Below, one piece after another: positions 53,093 through 61,833 of a stretch of 64,000 nucleotides of DNA. Positions within the stretch are counted from its first letter, which is position 1; each line of letters starts with the position of its first letter. The stretch lies in NCBI RefSeq assembly GCF_021284765.1, contig NZ_CP089924.1, positions 4,544,001 through 4,608,000 of the forward strand. Reading direction: 5' to 3'. The stretch comes from Lysobacter sp. 5GHs7-4 (lineage in GTDB: Bacteria > Pseudomonadota > Gammaproteobacteria > Xanthomonadales > Xanthomonadaceae). The notes under the pieces are model-generated. The model was not told where the DNA came from. It searched no databases and saw only the letters and a list, made by a program, of their open reading frames with translations. A program made the translations under genes and the position numbers.

Positions 53093-53485
53093 ATGGCCAG
53101 GCCCCCCTCCTCCTCGGTGACCGAAGCCGAGCAAGCCATCCTCGAAGTGTTGTGGGAACTCGGCGAGGCCTCGGTGCGCGAGGTCACGCAGGCCCTGGAA
53201 CCGCATAAGCCGGTCGCCTACACCACCGTGCTGACCATGCTCGGCGTCTTGCACAAGAAGGAACTGGTCGAGTTCCGGCAGCAGGGCCGCGCTTTCATCT
53301 ATCGCGCGGCGCTGAGCAAGGCCGAAGTCCGCGACCGCGCCCTGGGCCAGTTGATGACCCAGCTGTTCGACGGCTCGCCAGAAGCGCTGGCGCTGCACCT
53401 GCTGGAGAATCACAACGTCGACCCCGGCAAGATCGACGCCTTGCGCGCCAAGGTGCGCGCCGCCAGGAACAAGGGGAACGCGTGA
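53093..53485 (+). CDS. blaI: BlaI/MecI/CopY-family repressor
   Basis: This 130-residue winged-helix repressor has the family pattern VTEAEQAILEVLWELGEASV REVTQAL, then YTTVLTMLGVLHKKELVEF (recognition helix and wing) and a C-terminal dimerisation segment (LMTQLFDGSPEALALHLLEN). Such proteins leave DNA when cut by the partner M56 peptidase. Here that partner starts 4 bases inside its end. It probably represses its own operon through the two ACTA...TAGT dyads. Confidence 0.88.
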   Translation: MARPPSSSVTEAEQAILEVLWELGEASVREVTQALEPHKPVAYTTVLTMLGVLHKKELVEFRQQGRAFIYRAALSKAEVRDRALGQLMTQLFDGSPEALALHLLENHNVDPGKIDALRAKVRAARNKGNA

Positions 53486-54837
53486 TGACAGAGTCGACGC
53501 GCTGGCTGCTGGATTACGCGATCGAGCACCTGCTGATCAGCCTGGTCGTCGCCTCGATTCTGTTCGTCGCCCTGCGCCTGCGCGCGATCGCGCCGGAGAA
53601 GCGCGCCGGTCTGCTACTGGCGGCATTCGCCCTCGCCGTTGTCGGGCCCATCGTTCCGACGCCGACCGATGCATGGCCGGATTCGATCCGCGCGGCCGCA
53701 TCGATGTCCGCGACTACGGGCCTGAGCGCGGACACGCCGCCCCACCAGACCCCTGCGCTCGCGCCCGCCGGCGCGCACCGGGCCGCATGGACAATAGCGC
53801 CCGAACTGGCCGCGTTGCTGATCGCGCTGTGGCTGGGCGGTGCGGTCTGGCGGCTCGCGCGGCTGACCGCCGCGCACCGCGCCGCCCGGCGCATCGTCGC
53901 CGTATCGCAGCGCGCGCCCGCGATCGAGCGCGCGCACCGCGATGCGATTCCAGCCGGCGTCGAAGTGCGCCTGTCGCCCGCATTCGGACCCGCCGCGATC
54001 GGCCTCGTGCGGCCGGCGATCGTACTGCCCGCGTCGATGCTCGCCGCGCTGCCGGCCCCATCGCTACGCGCCGTGCTGCTGCACGAAGCCAGCCACATCC
54101 GCCGCGGAGACCTCGCGGTCCTGCTGCTGCAAAGGACCGCCGAGGCGCTGTTCTGGTGGAATCCGGTCCTGCGCCGGATGGGCGCCGCGCTCGACATGGC
54201 GCGCGAGATCGCCTGCGACGTGGGCGCATCGCGCGCCTACGGCTGTGGTATCGATTATGCCGACGCGCTGCTCGACTCGATCGAGCGCCTGCCGCCTGCG
54301 CCGCGTCCCGATCGCGCGCAGCGGCTGTGCGCGGCGGCCTCGCTGAGCACATTGGAACAGCGCATCGACGCGATCGTGAGCCAGCCTCCCGCCTCGATCC
54401 GGATCGCCGCCGCGCCCGCGCTCGTCGCAGGCGCCCTGGCCACCGCGTGGCTCGCGGCCGGCATGGCGGCGCCGCGCATGGAGCTGATGCGCGAGACCGC
54501 ACCGTCGCATCCAACGGCCGCCGCATCCGGCGCCGAGACCGCGCTGTCGCAGTCCGCGCAAGAGGCGCTTGCCGCCGCGCAGGACGAATACTCGCGTGCC
54601 GTCCAACTGGCCCAGGATCGTTATACGAACACGCTGCAATCCATCGAGTCCGCCCACACACGGGGCCTGGAAGCGATCGAGCGCGACTGGCAGTCCGGCC
54701 ACTACGAACAACGCATCGCCGACGTGAACCGGCGTTACGACCAGGCCACCTCCAAGGCTGAATCGGACTATCTCGCCGTAACAAAGGCAGCGGAAAGCCG
54801 TTACCTCGCAACGCAAGCGTCGCTGGGTTACCCGTAA
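53482..54837 (+). CDS. M56-family (BlaR1-like) membrane metallopeptidase
   Basis: This 451-residue protein has N-terminal hydrophobic helices (about 14-32, 42-58, 106-128) and the M56 zinc site HEASH (residues 201-205) with the third ligand in MAREIACDVGAS. A helix follows at about 307-325. The C-terminal 120 residues are not a penicillin-binding sensor but an Ala/Gln/Glu-rich helical segment (AAQDEYSRAVQLAQDRYTNT, DVNRRYDQATSKAESDYLAV). It should cleave the BlaI repressor on receiving an envelope signal, though what it senses is unclear. Confidence 0.85.
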   Translation: MMTESTRWLLDYAIEHLLISLVVASILFVALRLRAIAPEKRAGLLLAAFALAVVGPIVPTPTDAWPDSIRAAASMSATTGLSADTPPHQTPALAPAGAHRAAWTIAPELAALLIALWLGGAVWRLARLTAAHRAARRIVAVSQRAPAIERAHRDAIPAGVEVRLSPAFGPAAIGLVRPAIVLPASMLAALPAPSLRAVLLHEASHIRRGDLAVLLLQRTAEALFWWNPVLRRMGAALDMAREIACDVGASRAYGCGIDYADALLDSIERLPPAPRPDRAQRLCAAASLSTLEQRIDAIVSQPPASIRIAAAPALVAGALATAWLAAGMAAPRMELMRETAPSHPTAAASGAETALSQSAQEALAAAQDEYSRAVQLAQDRYTNTLQSIESAHTRGLEAIERDWQSGHYEQRIADVNRRYDQATSKAESDYLAVTKAAESRYLATQASLGYP

Positions 54838-54915
54838 ACAGACCCACTCACCGCACGAACCGCCGCGAACGCGGACCCACCTGAAGGCCGACCGGCCCGC
54901 CACGGGGATACATCG

Positions 54916-56940
54916 ATGAAACCACGCGACTGGTGGCCTGCGGCCGCCATGGGGTTGCTGTTGCTGCAAAACGGCCATGCGCTCGCCGCCGACGGCCCCA
55001 CAATGAGCGAAGCGGCGTCAACGCAGCAGAGCGACGAATGGCGTCGCACGCGCAGCGGCATCGCCTATCTCGTGCCCTATGGCTGGAAGGCGGAAAGCCG
55101 TGGCACCGGGATCGTCATCGCCAAGCCGGCTGAAGACGCGCGCATTGCGATCCTCGACGTGGACGCCGACAGCGCCGAGGCCGCCCTCGCATCGGCATGG
55201 GAACAGTACGCGCCCGGCAACGCACCGAAACTGCGCGGCGCCGGGGATCGGCCGCTGCGCGGCGGCTGGTCCTCCGTGCGCAGCTATCAGTACGAAACCG
55301 CCGGACCGGACCGGATCCTGCGCGCACAGGTGCTGCACGAAGGCCGCAGTTGGATCGTCGCGATCATGGACCTGCCCGAGACCGCGATGGACCGTCGCGA
55401 AGCCCAGATCACGCGCGTGCTGTCCAGTCTGCGCGCCAAGACCTATACGCCGCAGACGCTGGCAGGCATTGCGCCGCGCGACCTGGACGCCGGCCGCATC
55501 GACGCCCTGCTGCGGTTCCTGGAAGAGGCGCGCACCGGCCTGGGCATTCCGGGCCTGGCGATCGGCATCGTGCAGAACGGCGAAGTGAAGTACGTCGGCG
55601 GCCTGGGGGTGAGGCAAGTCGGCAGCAACGCCAAAGTGGATGCGTCGACGCGCTTTCTCACCGCATCGGCCACCAAACCGCTCACTTCGCTGATGCTGGC
55701 CAAGCTGGTGGACGAGAAGAAGCTGGATTGGGATGCGTCGCCGGCGCAGCTGTTTCCGGCGTTCAAACTCGCCGACCCGGCACTGAGCCGCCGGATCCAG
55801 GTACGCAACCTGCTATGCGCCTGCACGGGCATCCCCCCGCAGGACAAGGAATGGGAATTCTCCGGCGACGAGATGGGGCCGGAGGATGTGCTGCGCGTGC
55901 TGTCGGGCGTGCAGGCCACCGCCGATATCGGCGAGCTGTACCAGTACTCCAACCTGATGGGCGCCGCAGCCGGCTATCTCGGTGCTCATATCGCGCACCC
56001 CGAACTTCCGTTGGGCGCGGCCTACGATCGCAGCATGCAGGAACGGGTGTTCGATCCCCTGGGCATGCGCTCGACCACCTTCGATTTCGATCTGGCCCTG
56101 CGCGGCAACGTCGCGTCTCCGCACGCGACCACCATCGACGGCGAAGTCGCCTTGGCGGCGATGGGCTACAACCGTGCGTCGATTCCGATGCGCCCCGACG
56201 GCGGCGCCTGGAGCGACATCCGCGACATGGCCGCTTATCTGCGCATGGAACTCGCGTCGGGCCTGCTGCCGGACGGCTCGCGCTACATCGGCGCGGCCGC
56301 CTTGAAGGAACGCTGGAAGAACCAGGTCGCGCGCGGCGGGCTGGACCAGTGGTACGGCATGGGCCTGAAGACCGACCGCCAGCTCGGCGTCCTGCAGGTG
56401 TTCCACGGCGGCAGCATGGCCGGCTACCAGACCGAAGTGCGCTGGCTGCCGGAAGCCGGCGCGGGTTACGTGCTGATGATGAATGCCGATGCGGGCGCGC
56501 AGTTGCGCGGGTTGATGGCCGATCGCTTCATCGAGGTGCTGTTCGACGTCGATCGCAAGACTGCGGCGACGCTGAAAGCGCTGCCGCCTTCGTTGCATAA
56601 GGAACAGCAGCAGCATCGCGCCGGGCTGCGGATGCCATTGGACGCGACCACCCTGGCGACGCTTGCGCCCCTTTATGCGCACCCGACGCTGGGCACCGTG
56701 CGGGTGCGGCGCGATGGCGCAAAGACCTGGTTCGACTTCGGCCTGTGGCGCACCGAAGTCGCGCTAGCCGATTCGGAGGCCGGCACGGTGCTCGAATCCA
56801 TCTCGCCCGGCGTGGCGGGATTCCAATTCACCCCGACTCAGAAGCACGGCGCCCGCGCGCTGGTTCTGGCCGATGGCCAGCGGACCTATACCTTCCTCGC
56901 CCAAGAGCCGGCGGCCGTCGTCGCACCGCATACGAAGTGA
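54916..56940 (+). CDS. Periplasmic serine hydrolase, class C beta-lactamase/DD-peptidase family
   Basis: This 674-residue protein has a signal peptide (to about ALAA, residue 25). An N-terminal 150-residue domain of PsbP/DUF1795-like character follows (IAYLVPYGWKAESRGTGIVI, VRSYQYETAG). The serine-hydrolase domain then runs from about residue 190, with SATK (251-254) as SxxK and YSN (344-346) as YxN. The HxG-like third motif may be VFHGGSMAGY. It lies 78 bases after the M56 gene and may belong to the BlaI regulon. Whether it cuts beta-lactams or peptides cannot be told. Confidence 0.82.
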   Translation: MKPRDWWPAAAMGLLLLQNGHALAADGPTMSEAASTQQSDEWRRTRSGIAYLVPYGWKAESRGTGIVIAKPAEDARIAILDVDADSAEAALASAWEQYAPGNAPKLRGAGDRPLRGGWSSVRSYQYETAGPDRILRAQVLHEGRSWIVAIMDLPETAMDRREAQITRVLSSLRAKTYTPQTLAGIAPRDLDAGRIDALLRFLEEARTGLGIPGLAIGIVQNGEVKYVGGLGVRQVGSNAKVDASTRFLTASATKPLTSLMLAKLVDEKKLDWDASPAQLFPAFKLADPALSRRIQVRNLLCACTGIPPQDKEWEFSGDEMGPEDVLRVLSGVQATADIGELYQYSNLMGAAAGYLGAHIAHPELPLGAAYDRSMQERVFDPLGMRSTTFDFDLALRGNVASPHATTIDGEVALAAMGYNRASIPMRPDGGAWSDIRDMAAYLRMELASGLLPDGSRYIGAAALKERWKNQVARGGLDQWYGMGLKTDRQLGVLQVFHGGSMAGYQTEVRWLPEAGAGYVLMMNADAGAQLRGLMADRFIEVLFDVDRKTAATLKALPPSLHKEQQQHRAGLRMPLDATTLATLAPLYAHPTLGTVRVRRDGAKTWFDFGLWRTEVALADSEAGTVLESISPGVAGFQFTPTQKHGARALVLADGQRTYTFLAQEPAAVVAPHTK

Positions 56941-56965
56941 ACGCGTAGTAGCGCTCTCCGCCCCT

Positions 56966-57154
56966 TCAACGCCTGCGGTCGCGCCGCCACCACGCACGCA
57001 GCGCCAGCACGACCAGGCCAGCGAGCACGATCCAGGAGACGGCGTCGAACAGGCCGTCTCCGATCAACGCGCTGACCAGGCCGACCACGCTGGCCAGCGC
57101 GATCCACGCCGGCACCAGGTAAGGACTGCGCATGGATCGGGCGGGACGGCTCAT
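56966..57154 (-). CDS. Small two-helix membrane protein of the iron-uptake operon
   Basis: This 62-residue protein (MSRPARSMRSPYLVPAWIAL...) has two hydrophobic helices (about 13-31 and 36-53) and an Arg-rich end WWRRDRRR. It starts inside the stop of the PepSY gene (ATGA overlap), so it is translated with it. Similar small proteins follow PepSY genes in siderophore-reductase operons. No function is assigned. Confidence 0.65.
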   Translation of the reverse strand: MSRPARSMRSPYLVPAWIALASVVGLVSALIGDGLFDAVSWIVLAGLVVLALRAWWRRDRRR

Positions 57155-58308
57155 GCGGCAGTATCCGCGGCGGCATCGCCGTTCAGGCCCGCGCGTTCGA
57201 TCTCGGCCACGCGCGCCTCGGTGCTGCCGCGCTTGAACCACAGGTACAGGCCGCTGATCAGCACCAGGATGGTCAACAGGTCCAGCAAGGCCCACAGCAG
57301 CTTCAACGGCATGCTGCCGTAGTCGCCGAAGTGCAGCGGTTGCGATAGCAGCAACACGGTCATGTAGCCGGGCAGCTGCGGCCGTGCGGTCAGCTCTCCG
57401 GTTTCCGCGTCGATCAGTACCGGCCGGTACAGGCGCTCGGTCAGCGGCGTGTCGCCGTGCATGAACACGCCGTAGTGATGATCGCCGCTGTAGCCTGTGC
57501 CCGGGAAACTCACGAACGCCGGCGTCATGTCCGGCTCGGCCTTGCGCGCGGTGGCGACCGCCGCGTCCAGCGAGGCCAGCCGTTGCGGGCGCGGGCGACC
57601 TTCGTAGCGCGCCGCGAACTGGCCAAGCTGTTCGCTCTGCCACGCCTGTTCCAGCGGCTGCGCCAGCGTGTTGATCGCGCCGGTGATGCCGACCACCAAG
57701 GCCCAGCCCAACGTCACGATGCCCAGCACGTTGTGCAGGTCCAGCCAGGCCAGGCGACGGCTGCGCCCGGCGCGCAGCGTGCCGAACGGCAGCTTGCGCA
57801 TGAAAGGCCCGTACAGGACCAGACCCGACACGATCGCCAGCGCGAACAGTAGCGCCATCGCGCCCAGGAACAGCATGCCCGGCAGACCGGCGAACAGATC
57901 GGTATGCAGCCGGTACACGAAGTACATCACGCCTTCGTTGAACTGCGCGGCCGGCAGCAGCTCGCCGCTGTACTGATGCAGCACCGCGGTGCGCATCTGC
58001 GGCGGCGGCGTGTCCGGCCGCGCGCCGGTGTTGACGTAGACGCTGGGCGAATGATCGTCCCAGCCGAAGAACAGCGGCACGTCGCCCGGGTATTGGGCCA
58101 ATGCCTTGCGCACCAGCCCGTCGATGTTCGCCGGCTGCGCGCCTTGCGCGGCCGGCGCGACCTCGGGATCGGCGCCGGTGAGGTGGCTGATTTCCTCCCA
58201 GAACACCAGCGGCAGTCCGGTCAGGCACAGCAGCAGCAGGAACAGCGTGCACACCAGGCTGGTCCACTTGTGGACCAGGAACCAAGCCTTGAGCGTGCGG
58301 CGCTGCAC
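57151..58308 (-). CDS. PepSY-TM membrane protein, probable siderophore-iron reductase
   Basis: This 385-residue inner-membrane protein has an N-terminal helix (TSLVCTLFLLLLCLTGLPLVF), PepSY segments (ALAQYPGDVPLFFGWDDHSP, PLTERLYRPVLIDAETGELT), and further helices with conserved His (LHTDLFAGLPGMLFLG, LDLHNVLGIVTLGWALVV, LLDLLTILVLISGLYLWFKR). These are the features of the PiuB/FslB-like PepSY-TM family that reduces ferric siderophores or binds haem. It follows the siderophore-receptor gene by 7 bases. Confidence 0.85.
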   Translation of the reverse strand: MQRRTLKAWFLVHKWTSLVCTLFLLLLCLTGLPLVFWEEISHLTGADPEVAPAAQGAQPANIDGLVRKALAQYPGDVPLFFGWDDHSPSVYVNTGARPDTPPPQMRTAVLHQYSGELLPAAQFNEGVMYFVYRLHTDLFAGLPGMLFLGAMALLFALAIVSGLVLYGPFMRKLPFGTLRAGRSRRLAWLDLHNVLGIVTLGWALVVGITGAINTLAQPLEQAWQSEQLGQFAARYEGRPRPQRLASLDAAVATARKAEPDMTPAFVSFPGTGYSGDHHYGVFMHGDTPLTERLYRPVLIDAETGELTARPQLPGYMTVLLLSQPLHFGDYGSMPLKLLWALLDLLTILVLISGLYLWFKRGSTEARVAEIERAGLNGDAAADTAA

Positions 58309-58315
58309 GGCGCCC

Positions 58316-60412
58316 TCAGAAGCGGTAGGTCACGGTGCCGACCACGCTGCGCGGATTGCCGCTGAAGCAGTCGCCGAAGTTGCGGCAGGGCGCGAAATAT
58401 TCCTTGTCGAGCAGGTTGTTGACGTTGACCGCGAAGGTCCACGACGGCAGTTCCAGCTCCAGCAAAGCGTCGACCAGCGTGTAGCTGGGCGTACGCACGG
58501 TATTGGACGCGCCCACCGACACGGTGCCGCCGACGTAGCGGCCGCCCAGGCCCACGCGCAGGCGCTTGTCGTCGCCGACGGCGAAGCCCTTGGCCGCCCA
58601 GACCGAGGCCAGGTCCTGCGGGGTGTCGTTCAAGCGCTGACCGACCTCGGGCGCGAAGTTGCTCTTGGAGACCTCGGCCTCGTTGTGGCTGTAGCTGGCG
58701 GTGACGGTGAAGTCGCCGTCGAACACGTAGGCGCCTTCCAGCTCGATGCCCTTGGACTGGATCTCGCCGGTCTGCACCGTGTTGAGCACGTTGTCCGGGT
58801 CGTTGGTCTGGCGGTTGGTCTCGGTGATGCGGTAGGCCGAGGCGGTCAACAGCGCATTGCGCACTGGCTGCCACTTCACGCCCACCTCGACCTGATGGCC
58901 GCGCATCGGCTCGAACGCATTGCCGTACAGGTCCTGGCCCGGCACGGGCAGGAAGGATTCGGTGTAGCTGACGTAAGGCGAGACATTGGCGCCGACGTCG
59001 CCGATCAGGCCCACGCGGTACGTCGTTGCGTTGTCGGTGCGGTCCGGCAGTCCCTGGGTTTCGGACACCGCATGGTCGCGGCGCGCGCCCAACACCAGCG
59101 AGACGCGATCGGCATAGCGGATCTGGTCTTGCACGTACAGGCCGGTCTGGGTGGTGCGCTGATCCGGCAGCGCCTGGTAGGCGGGCACGGTCACGCCGGT
59201 GGAGACCGGGTTGTAGACGTCGATCGGCGTGGTGACGCCGGAAAAGCTGGACGATGCCTCGCGGAAATCGGTGTAGTCCACGCCCGCCAGCAGCACGTGC
59301 TGGAACGCGCCGGTGGCGAAAGAGAATTGCAGCGAGTTGTCGCTGGTCAGCACACGGTCGTGCGGCTTCACGCCATAGGTCAGGCGATTGAGCACGCGGC
59401 CGTCGGCGTCGATGAAGGGATGGGTCGGATTGGAGTAGGTATCCGGAAAAATCTCGCGGAACTCGGTCTTGGAATCGATGTAGCGCAGGTTGGAGCGCCA
59501 GCTCACGGCGTCGTTGAAGCTGTGGTCGAACAAGACCGTGGCGCTGACCGCGCGCGCGTCGAGCTTGTCGAAGTCCTTGTCGCCCAGGAAGGTCGACGGG
59601 TCCAGCTTGCGGCCCGGCGGCGCCTTCAGGGTCGCAGCGACCGGCAGGAACTGCTGGCTGGAGGCGGTCCGGTCGCGCTGGTAGCTGGCCATCAGCGTGA
59701 GATTGCTGCGCTCGCCGCGCCAAGTCAGCGAGGGCGCGATATAGATGCGGTCATCGTCGATCTCATCGGTCTGCATGCCCGAGTCGCGCACCACGCCGAC
59801 CAGGCGGCCGGCCCACTGCTCCGAGCCTCCCAAGGCGCCGGTGATATCGCCCTGCAGCTGCTTGCGGTCGAAGCTGCCCAGCTGCAGGCCGATCTCGCCC
59901 GCCTTGCGGAAGCTGGGGCGCTTGCTCATCGCGTTGATGATGCCGCCGGTAGCGCCGGCGCCGTACAGCACCGAGGACGGGCCGCGCAGCACTTCCACGC
60001 GCTCCAGTCCGTAGACCTCCGGCCGTGCCATCGGGCTGAAGTTGTAGAGCTTGCGCATGCCGTCCAGGTATTGCACCGGGTCCAGGCCGCGGATGGTGCT
60101 GGCGTCGCCGCGCGTGTCCAGGCCCCAGGCATCGGCAGCCACGCCGGCGCTGTAACGCAGGGTTTCCTGCAGGTTCTGCGCGCCGCGATCGGTGAACAGC
60201 GCCGAAGTCACCACACTGATCGCCTGCGGCGTTTCGGTCAGCGCGGTGTCGGTCTTGGTCGCCGTGGTGGCGCGCTCGGCCACCACCGTCACCGCGTCCA
60301 GCGCGTGGGCTTCGTCGCTGGACTGGGCCTGCGCGATCGCCGAGGACAGCGCGGAGGGAACCAGCAAGGACAGCATCAGGGCGGTACGGCGGTGCGGCGC
60401 GAAACGGAACAT
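58316..60412 (-). CDS. TonB-dependent siderophore receptor
   Basis: This 698-residue receptor has a signal peptide (to about IAQAQ, residue 30) and a plug domain at about 40-165 (DAVTVVAERATTATKTDTAL, PQAISVVTSALFTDRGAQ, GLERVEVLRGPSSVLYGAGA). The 22-strand barrel ends SVVGTVTYRF. The text fits the ferric-siderophore receptor class (FhuA/FoxA-like). A Fur-box-like sequence lies about 55 bases upstream, so it is expected to be iron-repressed. It heads an operon with the PepSY and small membrane genes. Confidence 0.9.
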   Translation of the reverse strand: MFRFAPHRRTALMLSLLVPSALSSAIAQAQSSDEAHALDAVTVVAERATTATKTDTALTETPQAISVVTSALFTDRGAQNLQETLRYSAGVAADAWGLDTRGDASTIRGLDPVQYLDGMRKLYNFSPMARPEVYGLERVEVLRGPSSVLYGAGATGGIINAMSKRPSFRKAGEIGLQLGSFDRKQLQGDITGALGGSEQWAGRLVGVVRDSGMQTDEIDDDRIYIAPSLTWRGERSNLTLMASYQRDRTASSQQFLPVAATLKAPPGRKLDPSTFLGDKDFDKLDARAVSATVLFDHSFNDAVSWRSNLRYIDSKTEFREIFPDTYSNPTHPFIDADGRVLNRLTYGVKPHDRVLTSDNSLQFSFATGAFQHVLLAGVDYTDFREASSSFSGVTTPIDVYNPVSTGVTVPAYQALPDQRTTQTGLYVQDQIRYADRVSLVLGARRDHAVSETQGLPDRTDNATTYRVGLIGDVGANVSPYVSYTESFLPVPGQDLYGNAFEPMRGHQVEVGVKWQPVRNALLTASAYRITETNRQTNDPDNVLNTVQTGEIQSKGIELEGAYVFDGDFTVTASYSHNEAEVSKSNFAPEVGQRLNDTPQDLASVWAAKGFAVGDDKRLRVGLGGRYVGGTVSVGASNTVRTPSYTLVDALLELELPSWTFAVNVNNLLDKEYFAPCRNFGDCFSGNPRSVVGTVTYRF

Positions 60413-60464
60413 CGGTCATTCCCGGGCGGCGAAACAGGGCCGGGATTATGCGAACCGCAATCCT

Positions 60465-60486
60465 TAAATGCAAATGATTCTCATGT
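60465..60486 (-). promoter_or_regulatory. Fur box
   Basis: Read on the minus strand the sequence is acatgagaatcatttgcatt followed by ta, matching the Fur consensus core (TGAGAATCATTTGCAT). It stands about 55 bases before the siderophore-receptor start in the only AT-rich patch of this intergenic region. Confidence 0.8.
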
Positions 60487-60786
60487 GCCTTGCGTTGTTC
60501 CGACCCTTTATGTCCCGGATGACGCGACGCACGCGGCTGGATCGCGGCGAGCCGACCGCTTCCGCAAAGCCGGCTCACCCGCGCCAGGCCGAGCGACGGC
60601 GGCCACCTCTGGCCTGCGACGGACACCAGGCCTCGCCCACACGCCCGATGCAGAGCGCAAGCGCCTCTTCGCCGACGCATTCATTCGACAAGCCGCAAGG
60701 CGGCTACGACAACGCGCTCACCTCGCCCCTCGCTCACGTGCATCGGACAGCGCCGGCATGCTGCGAGCCGAGCCCGCACCGCGCAC
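60487..60786. other. Intergenic region without a supported gene
   Basis: About 300 bases between the Fur box and the NmrA-like gene. Open frames here have shadow-like composition, no Shine-Dalgarno and no recognisable motifs. I see no hairpin of note. Confidence 0.4.
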
Positions 60787-61557
60787 TCACGCGCGCGGCA
60801 GGTAGCGCGCGTACTGGGACTGTTCCAGCCAACGCTCGAAGTTCAGCTCGCCTTGCCAGGCCGCCTGCGCGGGCACCAGGGTGTCGTGTTGCAACTCGGC
60901 GCCGAAGTAGCGCGCATGCGCATCGCCGACGACTTCGCGCGGATCCTGCACGATGTTCATAAAGCGCTGCGCGAGGTCCGCCAGCGGCTCGCGCACCGGT
61001 CCGGCGATCTCGACGATGCCGTTGGCAGGCGGCTGCAGGGCCAGGCGCGCGACCGCCGCGGCCACGTCCTCCGACGCGATCGGCTGCACCAACGCGGTGG
61101 GCAGCCGCACCGTCTCACCTTCGCTGCCGGACTGGATGATGCCCGGCAGGAATTCGAAGAACTGGGTGGAGTGGACGATGGTGTAGGGAATGCCGGACGC
61201 ACGGATCAGCGCCTCTTGCGCGCTCTTGGCGCGGAAGTAGCCGCTTGCGCCCAGCTTCTCGGTACCGACCACCGACAGCGCCAGATGATGCGTCACGCCG
61301 GCGCGCGCTTCCGCCGCCAGCACTTGGCGCCCGGCGGTCTGGAAGAACTCCATCACCGCGACATCCTCGAACGAAGGCGAGTTGGCCAGGTCCACCACCA
61401 CCTCCGCGCCCGCCATCGCCGCATCCAGCCCCGCGCCGGTCAGGATGTCGACGCCCGTGGACGGCGCCGCCGCCACCGCTTCGTGGCCCTGGTCGCGCAA
61501 GCGCGCCACCACCTTGCTGCCGATCAGGCCGGTGCCACCGATCACGACGAATTTCAT
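60787..61557 (-). CDS. NmrA-like NAD(P)-binding oxidoreductase
   Basis: This 256-residue protein opens with the dinucleotide motif MKFVVIGGTGLIGSKVV, followed by ADLANSP-like text (EVVVDLANSPSFEDVAVMEF) and VGTEKLGASGYFRAKSAQEA. This matches the NmrA/atypical SDR group often annotated as SDR family oxidoreductase. The start at 61557 has GAGGTGG 4 bases upstream. It is probably linked functionally to the LysR gene next to it on the same strand. Confidence 0.83.
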   Translation of the reverse strand: MKFVVIGGTGLIGSKVVARLRDQGHEAVAAAPSTGVDILTGAGLDAAMAGAEVVVDLANSPSFEDVAVMEFFQTAGRQVLAAEARAGVTHHLALSVVGTEKLGASGYFRAKSAQEALIRASGIPYTIVHSTQFFEFLPGIIQSGSEGETVRLPTALVQPIASEDVAAAVARLALQPPANGIVEIAGPVREPLADLAQRFMNIVQDPREVVGDAHARYFGAELQHDTLVPAQAAWQGELNFERWLEQSQYARYLPRA

Positions 61558-61730
61558 GGTCCACCTCTCAGGAGTTGCTGGGGTACCGGTGCCCGCTCTA
61601 CAGGACGTCGGTCGTGCTCCGTCGATGCTAGAAGCCGCGCTCTGTCCACAGTAGACCTGCAGCCGGCTGCACCGTGTTTCCTGACCTGCACCAATCGGTC
61701 GGACGCTGTATGCGATCCGCGGCGCAACCT

Positions 61731-61833
61731 TGGGGTAGGAGCGGCGTGAGCCGCGACGGTGATCCGGCCTGAACCATCGTGTTTGCGTCGGCGTGCGTCC
61801 TTTCGTGTCGCGGCTGGTGCTGCTCCTACCCCA
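61731..61833. repeat. Paired inverted GTAG-type REP element
   Basis: Two 27-base copies face each other. The left copy (61731-61757) starts tggggtaggagcggcgtgag and the right copy (61807-61833) is its near-perfect inverse, ending tgctcctacccca. Each has the GTAGGAGC head and a small inner stem (agccgcg), the hallmark of the REP family with a GTAG tetranucleotide widespread in Xanthomonadaceae. The right copy covers the stop codon of the LysR gene. Confidence 0.8.
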
